Positions 8,851-16,447 of a stretch of DNA of 64,000 nucleotides are shown here, in pieces (within the stretch, counting starts at the first letter, position 1; every line of letters begins with the position of its first letter). The DNA is from Dyadobacter fermentans DSM 18053 (lineage in GTDB: Bacteria; Bacteroidota; Bacteroidia; Cytophagales; Spirosomataceae). Under the pieces are notes generated by a model. The model was given only the letters and a program-made list of their open reading frames with translations. It was not told the DNA's origin and did not search any database. Where the stretch lies: positions 3,596,001-3,660,000 of the forward strand of contig NC_013037.1 of assembly GCF_000023125.1 (NCBI RefSeq), written 5' to 3'. The position numbers and the translations under genes were made by a program.

Positions 8851-10071
8851 ATGCAAGACACCTTTGCCCCTCCGCCGATCACCGGCGACCGGACATTAAC
8901 CATCCAGGCCAGTCCAGGCATTCCCGTTTACATTTACGCTACCGTTTTTGCCTCATTCTGCGTCATTACCGGGCTCATCTGGGACATATGCTGGCACATG
9001 AGCATCGGCCGCGACGGGCTGCTTTCTCCGCCGCATTTGGTCATTTACCTTGGTGCAGTGGTAGCCGGGCTGTTTTCGGGTTACGAGATTTTGAGAAAAA
9101 CATTTTTTGGAAGTGACATTGAAAAAGCGGCCAGCGTGAAAATCTGGGGCTTTTTTTACAGTTCGCTCGGTTCGTTATTCTGCGTTTGGGGGGCATTATC
9201 CATGCTCACCTCGGCCCCATTCGACGACTGGTGGCACAACACCTACGGGCTGGACGTCACGATCCTTTCCCCGCCGCATACCGTGCTCATCCTCGGCATT
9301 ATCGGCATTCAGTTCGGGGCGATGATCAGCGTGATTGCCGTAAAGAATCAGATGAAGCTTTTTGATGACTCGGGCAGAGAAAAGGCTAAGGCATTGGATA
9401 AAACACTCTTTTGGCTGTTCGCGTTGTCGGCCGGGTTTCTGCTGACGATCTGGTTTACATTGATATCCGAAGAGCTGGGCCGGATGCGTGTGCACCGGTC
9501 GAGCTACTACATATTTGCAGGGGCTGCATTCCCGCTGCTGTTAATGGCTGTGGGGAAGGCGGTTTCGCACAAATGGGCCGTTACGGCGGTTGCCGGCGTG
9601 TACACAGTATTAATGGCGGGCACCTTATGGATCATTCCCCTCTTCCCCGCAGAACCCAAACTCGGACCGATTTTGAACCACATCACCCATTACCAGGGCT
9701 TCCACTTCCCGTTGCTGCTCATCGCACCGGCCATTGTGATCGACATACTCCGCAACCGATTCGCGCATTGGAACGACTGGAAGCTGACATTCCTGCTCGG
9801 CGCCGCGTTTCTGGCTGTGTTTTTTGTAGTTCAATGGTTTTTCGGGGCATTTCTGATGGAATCGCCGTATGCCCGCAACTGGTTTTTCGGCAGCCATTAC
9901 TGGTATTTCGGAAACGACCCGAACTGGGAATACCGCTACAAGTTCGGGCCGTGGATGGTGGAAGAAACCCCCGAATTGCTCAAAGGAATGGGCATTGCAT
10001 TGGTATTAACATTAATCTCGACCCGCATCGGACTAGCGTGGGGTAACTGGATGTATCAAATTCAACGATGA
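8851..10071 (+). CDS. PmoC/AmoC-like membrane protein (divergent copper membrane monooxygenase subunit; possible C-A fusion)
   Basis: Polytopic membrane protein of 406 residues with about ten hydrophobic helices. Two polar loops carry matched motifs. The first is DICWHMSIGRDGLLSPPH, Asp45-His49-His62, spacing D-x3-H-x12-H; this is the spacing of the CuC site of PmoC (Asp156, His160, His173 in Methylococcus) and it shares the W-H, R-D and P-x-H flanks of AmoC/PmoC. The second, DDWWHNTYGLDVTILSPPH, gives Asp125-His129-His143, D-x3-H-x13-H, the spacing of the CuD site (Asn227, His231, His245) with Asp in place of Asn, and the same W-x-H and P-x-H...ILG context. PmoC is normally about 260-290 residues; the extra C-terminal ~200 residues add helices and a late NW-x-FG-x-H segment that resembles the end of PmoA. 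The ATG at 8851 is preferred to a TTG at 8803. The stop overlaps the next start by 4 bp (ATGA). Homology is inferred from motifs; the substrate is unknown. Confidence 0.7.
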   Translation: MQDTFAPPPITGDRTLTIQASPGIPVYIYATVFASFCVITGLIWDICWHMSIGRDGLLSPPHLVIYLGAVVAGLFSGYEILRKTFFGSDIEKAASVKIWGFFYSSLGSLFCVWGALSMLTSAPFDDWWHNTYGLDVTILSPPHTVLILGIIGIQFGAMISVIAVKNQMKLFDDSGREKAKALDKTLFWLFALSAGFLLTIWFTLISEELGRMRVHRSSYYIFAGAAFPLLLMAVGKAVSHKWAVTAVAGVYTVLMAGTLWIIPLFPAEPKLGPILNHITHYQGFHFPLLLIAPAIVIDILRNRFAHWNDWKLTFLLGAAFLAVFFVVQWFFGAFLMESPYARNWFFGSHYWYFGNDPNWEYRYKFGPWMVEETPELLKGMGIALVLTLISTRIGLAWGNWMYQIQR

Positions 10072-11723
10072 AAAAATATATCTCCCTCATTCTATTCGCG
10101 CTGCTCAGTATCGCTTCGCATGCGCACGTAGGCAGCGCGGGCGTGCAAATGCAGGCGCAGGCGGGTGCCTACAAGGTGCTCGTAAGCATTACACCGCCCG
10201 ACGTGATTCCCGGAACGGCACAGGTATCCGTTTTTATTGAAAACGGCGAGGCCCGCAAAGTGACGGTGCGGCCTATTTACTTCTACTCCGGCGATAAAGG
10301 AGCGCCTTCCGCAGACCCGCTTTCACCCGTTGCAGGCCAGAAAGGACAATTCCAGGGAGCCGTTTGGCTTATGGAACCGGGTTCGTCCAGTGCGCAGATC
10401 AACATTGAGGGAATCCAGGGCGATGCCGAGCTGATCATTCCTATCGTAGCCGTTTCCACCGCGGAGCGCGATATGCCGAAGGGCCTCGGCATCGGTTTGA
10501 GCATTCTGGGACTGTTATTGTTTTTGCTCATGATCACGACCATCGGCGCCAGTGTAAGCGATGGCTTGCTGAAACCCGGCCAGGTCCTTACCGGCGCGCA
10601 GAAACGGAAGCGGTGGATCAATATGGGCATCGCCACGGTGGTATGCTCGCTCATTTTATATGGCGGAAGCAGCTGGTGGGATAGCTGGGCAGCCGAATAC
10701 AAACAATGGTTGTACAAGCCTTTGAAAGCTAAAACCGCGGTGATGGAAGCGGATTCCCAGCGGGCTTTTCAGCTAAAAATCGATACTACCGGCTGGGACC
10801 GGCGCATGAAGGGAAGTATGCTGAGCACACTCGTTCCCGACCACGGGAAGATCATGCACACGTTTCTCGTGCGCACGCCGGGGCTCGATGCATTTGCCCA
10901 CGTGCACCCCGATCGCAAAGATAGCCTCACGTTCCAGGCAGCGCTGCCCGATTTGCCGGCGGGGAAATACTTGGTTTATTCAGACATCGTCCAATATTCT
11001 GGCTTTGCCGAAACGATCGTAGATACACTGGTTATCCCGGCCCCGAAAACTGCCGCTCAAACAGCCCGGGCGGCATCGGAGGACGACAACTACATCATCA
11101 CCGACCCGCTCGATACCCCCGGCAGGGTGCCCATGGGCGAAAACGTCGTGATTTGCGGGAAGCCTGGCACCAAAACCGTTTTCAAGGACGGGTCCTACGC
11201 CATTTGGGAAGGCAAGCCCGACAAGCCGCTCGATGCCGGAAAGCCTTATCAGCTTAACTTCGAAATTTTCAATCCCGATAACAGCCCCTGCTTTCCCGAG
11301 CCTTACCTGGGAATGCTCGGCCACGCGGTGGTCATGCGGTCGGATGGCTCGGTGTACATTCACCTCCACCCGAGCGGCTCCTATTCGATGGCGGCAGAGC
11401 AATCGTTCGAAAACCGCATTTCGGACACGGCCCATGTGGCCAGGCGGCCCAAACCGGACGTGTTCCGCGACAGCATCGACCGGCACCTGGCCCGGCTGAA
11501 CACCATGCCCACGGTGGACCGCGAGCTGTTTCTCATGGGGGAAATGGGCATGTATAATGCTGAGGAAGGCGGCATGACGGGCATGGAGCACGGCACACGC
11601 ATTTCTTTTCCGTATGCATTCCCGAAAGCCGGACAGTATCGGATATTCCTTCAAATCAAAAGAAACGACAAAGTCCTGACCGGCGCCTTCGATGTGAAGG
11701 TCACCGATCCGGTTGCATTATAG
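10068..11723 (+). CDS. PmoB/AmoB-like periplasmic subunit with two H-x-H-P metal-binding modules
   Basis: A 551-residue exported protein, translationally coupled to the PmoC-like gene (ATGA overlap). The signal peptide ends SHA, so His20 would be the first mature residue, as His33 is in PmoB. Next come a beta-type domain (about 20-135), two membrane helices (about 138-160 and 183-200) and a large periplasmic part: the N-domain, helical hairpin, C-domain plan of PmoB/AmoB. The HxH pair that completes CuB in PmoB is not seen in the N-domain. Instead the C-terminal part has two similar modules, one with His259, His264, His278 and His280 (AFAHVHP), one with His419, His432 and His434 (VYIHLHP). 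These look like the H-x-H-P beta modules of secreted copper or heavy-metal proteins (YtkA/FixH-like). The conserved tail has a Met- and His-containing stretch (GMTGMEHG). The role as metal-bearing partner of the upstream protein is inferred. Confidence 0.6.
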   Translation: MKKYISLILFALLSIASHAHVGSAGVQMQAQAGAYKVLVSITPPDVIPGTAQVSVFIENGEARKVTVRPIYFYSGDKGAPSADPLSPVAGQKGQFQGAVWLMEPGSSSAQINIEGIQGDAELIIPIVAVSTAERDMPKGLGIGLSILGLLLFLLMITTIGASVSDGLLKPGQVLTGAQKRKRWINMGIATVVCSLILYGGSSWWDSWAAEYKQWLYKPLKAKTAVMEADSQRAFQLKIDTTGWDRRMKGSMLSTLVPDHGKIMHTFLVRTPGLDAFAHVHPDRKDSLTFQAALPDLPAGKYLVYSDIVQYSGFAETIVDTLVIPAPKTAAQTARAASEDDNYIITDPLDTPGRVPMGENVVICGKPGTKTVFKDGSYAIWEGKPDKPLDAGKPYQLNFEIFNPDNSPCFPEPYLGMLGHAVVMRSDGSVYIHLHPSGSYSMAAEQSFENRISDTAHVARRPKPDVFRDSIDRHLARLNTMPTVDRELFLMGEMGMYNAEEGGMTGMEHGTRISFPYAFPKAGQYRIFLQIKRNDKVLTGAFDVKVTDPVAL

Positions 11724-11742
11724 GTTTTCAGGAAATGTTATT

Positions 11743-12399
11743 TCAAAAGAGCGCAGCGATCTTTTCGAAGGAAAGGTCGCTGTAATCATTTATATAGAGG
11801 TTGCACGGCGGCAGCTCTTCGCGCGAATGCGAGCTAAGCACGCCTACCACACGCATACCGGCGTTCAATGCGGCCGACACGCCGGAGAATGAATCTTCGA
11901 ACACCACGCATTGGTGCGGCTCCACGCCCAGGTTACGGGCGGAAGTAAGGTACACTTCGGGATCGGGCTTATGTTTTTTCACATCCTCACTCGCCAGGAT
12001 CGACCCGAGCATTTCCTCAATGGGCACTTTGCTAAGGATCAGGTCGAGGTTCGCGCGGGGAGCGGACGTTGCCACGCCCAGCACCGCACCGTTCGCTTTC
12101 AGATCTTGCATGAATGCTACAATGCCACCAATGGGCTCCACATAGGGTGCATACAGTTCGCGGAAAAGCCCTTCTTTTTCCTCTTCCATTTGTAACAATT
12201 CTTCTCCTTCCACCACACGTTGTAAAAAATGGCTCAGGATGTAGCTGTTGCTTTTGCCGTACATATGCTGGGCAAAGTCTTCTTCGGTAGGCGAAAGATT
12301 TCTTTTTGAAAAAAACTCGCGGAAAGCGCGGGAATGGTACGGATTGGTATGCACGATCACGCCGTCCATATCAAAAATGACTGCTATTTTCTCTTTCAT
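11743..12399 (-). CDS. HAD superfamily hydrolase, beta-phosphoglucomutase-like
   Basis: Cytoplasmic phosphatase or phosphomutase of HAD subfamily IA. Motif I is FDMDGVI with Asp10 as nucleophile and Asp12 as acid/base. A helical cap follows (about 20-85), then motif II at ATSAPRANL (threonine/serine), motif III Lys in KKHKPDPEVY, and the acidic motif IV in VFEDSFSGV. The 218-residue length and the KPDPEVY and EDSFSGV forms fit beta-phosphoglucomutase or sugar-phosphate phosphatases such as 2-deoxyglucose-6-phosphatase; the substrate cannot be set. It converges on the copper-type locus and is not part of it. Confidence 0.88.
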   Translation of the reverse strand: MKEKIAVIFDMDGVIVHTNPYHSRAFREFFSKRNLSPTEEDFAQHMYGKSNSYILSHFLQRVVEGEELLQMEEEKEGLFRELYAPYVEPIGGIVAFMQDLKANGAVLGVATSAPRANLDLILSKVPIEEMLGSILASEDVKKHKPDPEVYLTSARNLGVEPHQCVVFEDSFSGVSAALNAGMRVVGVLSSHSREELPPCNLYINDYSDLSFEKIAALF

Positions 12400-12646
12400 T
12401 CCGCAAAGTTAACAGCCGCAAAGCGCCGAAAAAACGAATTCAATCTTAAATCCCTGGCCGTGTATTGAGAAATAGTTTGATAAATAGATTCCAGGTTTTT
12501 ATGACGAAGATCATTTTTTTTATTGCATTCTATTAAATTTACCACCGAAGCTTCGCACTAAATCTTCAAAACTTACTTAAATTCAGCTTTATAATACAAG
12601 CGCCATACATTATCCGACCCAATTCCAGATTAATTAATTGCAGTGT

Positions 12647-13099
12647 ATGAATGAATTAGAACGAACTGGCAACGGAGTGAACGGCCAGGCGCTTTCCAAG
12701 CCTAAAACACTCACTTCGCTGGAAGTGTACGACCGGTACGGAGCTATGGCCTACGGCATAATCCTGCAAATATTGCCTCAGGTGCATCTCGCCCAGGAAG
12801 TCCTGGTGAGCGTGTTTTCTTCCCCGCAATTGCAATCCTGCAACAGCTATCCATTCACCTTCGCGGCGTGTGTGATTAAGCTGGCGCGCGCCAAAGCGGT
12901 GGAAGCCAAGCGCAAACTAACCGCACTTGCGCCCGCAGGAGCCGAGTATGCAAGCGGCGACACATCGCCACAGAGCATTTTCGACCTCGCATTCCGTCAG
13001 GGATTTACGCCCGACGAAGTGGCCGGGAAGCTGAATATTTCCAAGTCGGAAGTCCTGCGGTCATTCCATGAGTTTTTCAAATCCTATCGCAACGCATAA
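12647..13099 (+). CDS. Degenerate ECF sigma-like protein
   Basis: A 150-residue protein (ATG at 12647; a TTG 9 bp upstream is less likely). The middle, LEVYDRYGAMAYGIILQILPQVHLAQEVLVSVF, has the layout of sigma region 2.1-2.2 but lacks the acidic DxxQDxF core. A charged linker follows, and the last 40 residues form a helix-turn-helix like sigma region 4 (GFTPDEVAGKLNISKSEVLRSF). The next gene starts 12 bp on and looks like an anti-sigma K-type protein. This suggests a sigma/anti-sigma pair that has drifted, or a DNA-binding adaptor derived from one. Core RNA polymerase binding is uncertain. Confidence 0.5.
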   Translation: MNELERTGNGVNGQALSKPKTLTSLEVYDRYGAMAYGIILQILPQVHLAQEVLVSVFSSPQLQSCNSYPFTFAACVIKLARAKAVEAKRKLTALAPAGAEYASGDTSPQSIFDLAFRQGFTPDEVAGKLNISKSEVLRSFHEFFKSYRNA

Positions 13100-13111
13100 C
13101 GGTCACACGCA

Positions 13112-13573
13112 TTGAGCAAACAGGAATTTATCGAAAGCGGTATTCTCGAATCGCATTTAATGGGGCTTACCAACGAGGACGAGCAGGCGCAGGTCGCGGA
13201 GATGATGCTTTCGGATCATGAGCTATCCGAATATGTGACCGAGCTGGAAGAAGACATGAAGCGCTACTTCGCGGGAGGCGCCGTACCGCCGCCGGAGGCC
13301 GTCAGGGATATTATCGTATTGCGGAGCATTCGTGAAAAGAACGGCCGCAGCAAATCCGAATCGCAAGGGCCGGTGGATGCGCAGCAATATCTCAATGTGG
13401 AGGTCAACGACACGCACATGAAAGTGCACAAATTGTGGCGACCGGCTTTTATTGCAGTATTTATCCTGTCAAAAATCTTCCTTATTGCCGGGTTGTATTT
13501 CTATTTCAAATCGGTGGCGCAGCAGGAAGAAATCGAGAAGATCAAAACTGAAATGCATTCAGAAAACAAATAG
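13112..13573 (+). CDS. Putative anti-sigma factor, RskA-like, single-pass
   Basis: A 153-residue protein starting at TTG 13112; no suitable ATG lies near, and the N-terminus is needed for the fold. Residues 6-50 (ESGILESHLMGLTNEDEQ and on) resemble the N-terminal helical domain of RskA-type anti-sigma factors, which clamps region 4 of its sigma. A membrane helix lies at about 110-131, followed by only ~20 periplasmic residues. It is encoded 12 bp after the sigma-like gene, which fits a cognate pair. A strong terminator ends the unit. Confidence 0.55.
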   Translation: MSKQEFIESGILESHLMGLTNEDEQAQVAEMMLSDHELSEYVTELEEDMKRYFAGGAVPPPEAVRDIIVLRSIREKNGRSKSESQGPVDAQQYLNVEVNDTHMKVHKLWRPAFIAVFILSKIFLIAGLYFYFKSVAQQEEIEKIKTEMHSENK

Positions 13574-13592
13574 CTATTGACCTGTACACACT

Positions 13593-13630
13593 AAAGCCGG
13601 CGGACCGAATGGTCCGACCGGCTTTTTTTA
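13593..13630. terminator. Bidirectional terminator
   Basis: A near-perfect 13-14 bp stem (AAAGCCGGCGGACC / GGTCCGACCGGCTTT) with a GAAT loop and seven T residues. It separates the anti-sigma-like gene from the convergent dps. Confidence 0.9.
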
Positions 13631-13635
13631 TGATG

Positions 13636-14106
13636 TTATTTCAGGAATGCGCGGAGCATCCAGGCCATTTTCTCGTGTTCGCGGAGCAGGCCGGTCACAT
13701 AATCGCTCGATCCCAGGTCTTTGTAGGTATCGGCAAATTCGGTGATCAGGTTACGCAGGATGCGGATGATCGTTTCGTGGTCGTTGAGCAGGTTTTGAAG
13801 CTGCGTTTTCGAATCGGTGGTGTATTCGGGTTCGAGCAGATCGGTCAGTTTCAGAATATCGGCCAGGCGGGCTTCGGAATAGTGTCCGATAGCGCGGATG
13901 CGCTCTGCGATATCGTCCAGGATCACCTGCAATTGTTCATACTGGCCTTCAAACAGCTTGTGCAGCTCGAAGAAATTCATTCCGCCGATATTCCAGTGGT
14001 AATTGCGGGTTTTGGTATAAAGTACAAACTCGTTGGCGAGCAATTTATTCAACTGGTAAGCAACTGCCTGGGTATGCTCGTCAGAAATTCCAATGTTGGT
14101 TTTCAT
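13636..14106 (-). CDS. dps: Dps family DNA-protection ferritin
   Basis: Forms a 12-subunit cage that oxidises and stores iron and protects DNA in starvation or peroxide stress. The ferroxidase ligands are all present with family spacing: His37 (NYHWNI), His49 and Glu53 (LHKLFEG), Asp64 and Glu68 (DDIAER). At 156 residues the length is standard. The N-terminal tail is short and not Lys-rich, so tight DNA binding through the tail is unlikely. It is a single gene with its own upstream region of about 200 bp. Confidence 0.94.
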   Translation of the reverse strand: MKTNIGISDEHTQAVAYQLNKLLANEFVLYTKTRNYHWNIGGMNFFELHKLFEGQYEQLQVILDDIAERIRAIGHYSEARLADILKLTDLLEPEYTTDSKTQLQNLLNDHETIIRILRNLITEFADTYKDLGSSDYVTGLLREHEKMAWMLRAFLK

Positions 14107-14287
14107 GCTTTCTGTTTAATATAGTTGATTTGTGTTGGTTTATATACGTAACCAAAGCTGCTCGCTAAAAAGTTGCCCTGCACGCCGAAAAAGCGCGCTT
14201 TTTAACACTTTTTTAACCGCAGGAAAATTGCTGCCCGATATGTCGTTACCAAACCCCGGTTCTTCCGTATAGGTAGGAAAGAATTGT

Positions 14288-14295
14288 TATATTTG
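14288..14295 (+). promoter_or_regulatory. -7 promoter element before the coiled-coil gene
   Basis: TATATTTG is an exact TAnnTTTG box that ends 14 bp before the ATG at 14310. The transcript would have a leader of only a few bases. No TTG is seen at the -33 distance. Confidence 0.4.
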
Positions 14296-14309
14296 TTAAC
14301 GTATCGTTT

Positions 14310-14744
14310 ATGAAAGACAGCGAAAGAATCAGTAATCTGGAAGAAATGACGGCAGAAATTCTCATGCGCCTCGACCGCATCGACGCAGAACTTGGACAAC
14401 TCCGTAAAGGACAATCTCAAACGATTGGCCGGATGGATTCGATGGAAGAAACTATGCGAGAACTGGCAAAGTACATGTTCGAGCTCAACGACCGCCAGAC
14501 AATGGTGGAAGAAACCATGCGGGACATTTCGACCATGAATAGAATTATGCTCAAAAAAATGGACAGGATGGTGACAAAGGACGACCTGGAAGCTATGGCT
14601 ACCAAAGACGACCTTATTAAGCTATTCGATTTCGTTGTCGATCGCTTTAACGCAGCTGACACCAGATTTGATCAGATCGACAAGCGCCTCGATAATCTCG
14701 AAAAGCAAAACGGCAGCGACCAGCCTGATAGCCCACAATCTTAA
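14310..14744 (+). CDS. Coiled-coil protein of unknown function
   Basis: A 144-residue soluble protein that is almost all heptad-repeat helix: ISNLEEMTAEILMRLDRIDAEL at the start and a second coil near 100-135 (FNAADTRFDQIDKRLDNLE). It contains a tandem VTKDDLEAMATKDDLIKLF stretch, a sequence seen in many short bacterial coiled-coil proteins of unknown role, including phage and t-SNARE-like families. No signal peptide or membrane segment. It is followed 23 bp on by ispF, but a functional tie is not evident. Confidence 0.7.
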   Translation: MKDSERISNLEEMTAEILMRLDRIDAELGQLRKGQSQTIGRMDSMEETMRELAKYMFELNDRQTMVEETMRDISTMNRIMLKKMDRMVTKDDLEAMATKDDLIKLFDFVVDRFNAADTRFDQIDKRLDNLEKQNGSDQPDSPQS

Positions 14745-14767
14745 CCATTATCAATTTCAGTTTTATT

Positions 14768-15271
14768 ATGTTCCCATTCCGCGTAGGCCAGGGCTACGAT
14801 GTTCATCAGTTGGTAGAAGGCCGGCCTTTCTGGCTCGGCGGTATTTTGATCCCCCACACACACGGTGCCAAAGGCCATTCCGACGCCGATGTGGTGTGCC
14901 ACGTAATGTGCGACGCGCTGCTCGGCGCAGCCAATCTCCGCAATATCGGCTACCATTTTTCCGACAAAGACCCGCAATGGAAGGGCGTCGACAGCAAAAT
15001 TCTGCTGGCCAAAGTATTGGAAATGATCCGCGAAAAAGGCTACGAAGTCGGAAACGTGGATGTGACCATCGTACTCCAAAATCCAAAACTGAACCCGCAC
15101 ATTCCTGCCATGAAAACCTGCCTGGCAGAGGTGACGGGCATATCCGAAGAAGACATTTCGATCAAAGCTACCACTTCCGAGCATTTGGGATTTGTGGGAC
15201 GGGAGGAAGGCATTGCGGCGCATTGCGTAGCGTTGATCTATCAACCCGGCACGTTCCCGGGAATTGCCTGA
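14768..15271 (+). CDS. ispF: 2-C-methyl-D-erythritol 2,4-cyclodiphosphate synthase
   Basis: Trimeric enzyme of the MEP isoprenoid pathway; it turns CDP-ME 2-phosphate into the cyclic diphosphate with release of CMP. Zinc ligands are Asp11 and His13 in GYDVHQL and His45; the SDADV loop and the C-terminal TTSEHLGFVGREEGI signature are intact. The 167-residue length is normal. It overlaps in another frame with the spurious upstream extension of the next ORF. Confidence 0.96.
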   Translation: MFPFRVGQGYDVHQLVEGRPFWLGGILIPHTHGAKGHSDADVVCHVMCDALLGAANLRNIGYHFSDKDPQWKGVDSKILLAKVLEMIREKGYEVGNVDVTIVLQNPKLNPHIPAMKTCLAEVTGISEEDISIKATTSEHLGFVGREEGIAAHCVALIYQPGTFPGIA

Positions 15272-15300
15272 CCAACGACCTGTATAATCCATCGATCCTC

Positions 15301-16440
15301 ATGAAAAAAGTATTGCTGTGCCTTTCGGTTTCACTTTCCGTCACTTTCAGCGCATGCGCCCAGCAGCAGTCGGCGCCGCTTACCGAACAGCCGCTCGGTT
15401 TTGAAGAATATGACCCGGTTTCCACATTGAAAGTCGAGGAACATCCGGTGAAAAAGGCGAAGTTTCCGTTTATCGACGTCCACAATCATCAGTACCAAAT
15501 GCCCTCGCAGGATTTGAAAGCGTTGGTGAAACAGATGGATGCATTAAATATGGCCATTATGGTCAACCTGAGCGGTCGCGGGTGGACGCAGGAATGGGCG
15601 GAGGGCACTGCCACGCTGAAAGGCTCGCTGGAAAACGTTTCAAAAAACGAACCGAAGCGGATTGCCGTTTTCACAAACCTGCAATTCAAGGGGTTTGGTG
15701 AAAAAGATTGGTCGGCCAGGGCTGTGAAACAATTGGAAGAAGATGTAAAAATGGGCGCGAAAGGCCTGAAAATCTATAAAAGTTTGGGCTTTACGGGCAT
15801 CAAGGACGACAAAGGCAACCGTGTGCCGGTGAGCGATCCGCGTTTGCAGCCCGTTTGGCAAAAATGCGGCGAACTAGGCATTCCCGTGCTGATCCACACC
15901 GCCGATGTGCCTTCGTTCTGGGACCCGATGGACCGCTACAACGAACGCTGGCTGGAACTCAAAACCCACCCCGGACGCAAGCGCGGCATCAATGACCCCA
16001 TCCCGTTCGACTCGCTGATCGCCGAACAGCACCACATTTTCCGGATGAACCCCAAAACGACGTTCATTAACGCGCATATGGGCTGGTATCCCAACGACCT
16101 CCGAAAACTCGACAGCCTGATGATCGCGTTTCCGAATATGTATGTGGAAATTGGCGCGGTGATCGCGGAATTGGGCCGCCAGCCCCGGACCGCCAAGAAG
16201 TTTTTTGATAAATACCAGGACCGAGTGCTTTTCGGGAAGGACAGCTGGGTGCCTGCCGAATACGCAACCTACTTCCGGGTGCTGGAAACGGAGGATGAAT
16301 ATTTCCCTTACCATAAAAAGTACCACGCGTTCTGGCGCATGTACGGTATGGGGCTTTCCGACGAAGTTTTGAAAAAGCTCTATTATAAAAACGCACTGAA
16401 AATCATTCCGGGACTCGACAAAAGCCAGTTCCCAAATTGA
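15301..16440 (+). CDS. Secreted amidohydrolase family protein (TIM-barrel metal-dependent hydrolase)
   Basis: A 379-residue amidohydrolase-2 family protein. The leader MKKVLLCLSVSLSVTFSAC has a lipobox-like Cys at about residue 19, so it is likely a lipoprotein or a secreted protein. The metal-binding DVHNH motif lies near residues 59-63; later family elements are PVLIHTADVP, INAHMGWYPND and FGKDSWVP, supplying the further His and Asp ligands. Members hydrolyse or decarboxylate small cyclic or aromatic compounds; the substrate is unknown. The ATG at 15301 is chosen because the longer open frame runs back through ispF with no coding character. Confidence 0.85.
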   Translation: MKKVLLCLSVSLSVTFSACAQQQSAPLTEQPLGFEEYDPVSTLKVEEHPVKKAKFPFIDVHNHQYQMPSQDLKALVKQMDALNMAIMVNLSGRGWTQEWAEGTATLKGSLENVSKNEPKRIAVFTNLQFKGFGEKDWSARAVKQLEEDVKMGAKGLKIYKSLGFTGIKDDKGNRVPVSDPRLQPVWQKCGELGIPVLIHTADVPSFWDPMDRYNERWLELKTHPGRKRGINDPIPFDSLIAEQHHIFRMNPKTTFINAHMGWYPNDLRKLDSLMIAFPNMYVEIGAVIAELGRQPRTAKKFFDKYQDRVLFGKDSWVPAEYATYFRVLETEDEYFPYHKKYHAFWRMYGMGLSDEVLKKLYYKNALKIIPGLDKSQFPN

Positions 16441-16447
16441 TATTCAC

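Noticed and set aside
12546..12555. Perfect 10-bp palindrome CGAAGCTTCG
   Set aside because: It stands alone in an A+T-rich gap with no promoter boxes around it; a chance match is likely.
14635..15300. Long upstream extension (222 codons) of the amidohydrolase frame
   Set aside because: It runs through ispF in another frame, is rich in Arg/Pro/Cys as shadows are, and a good signal peptide begins at 15301.
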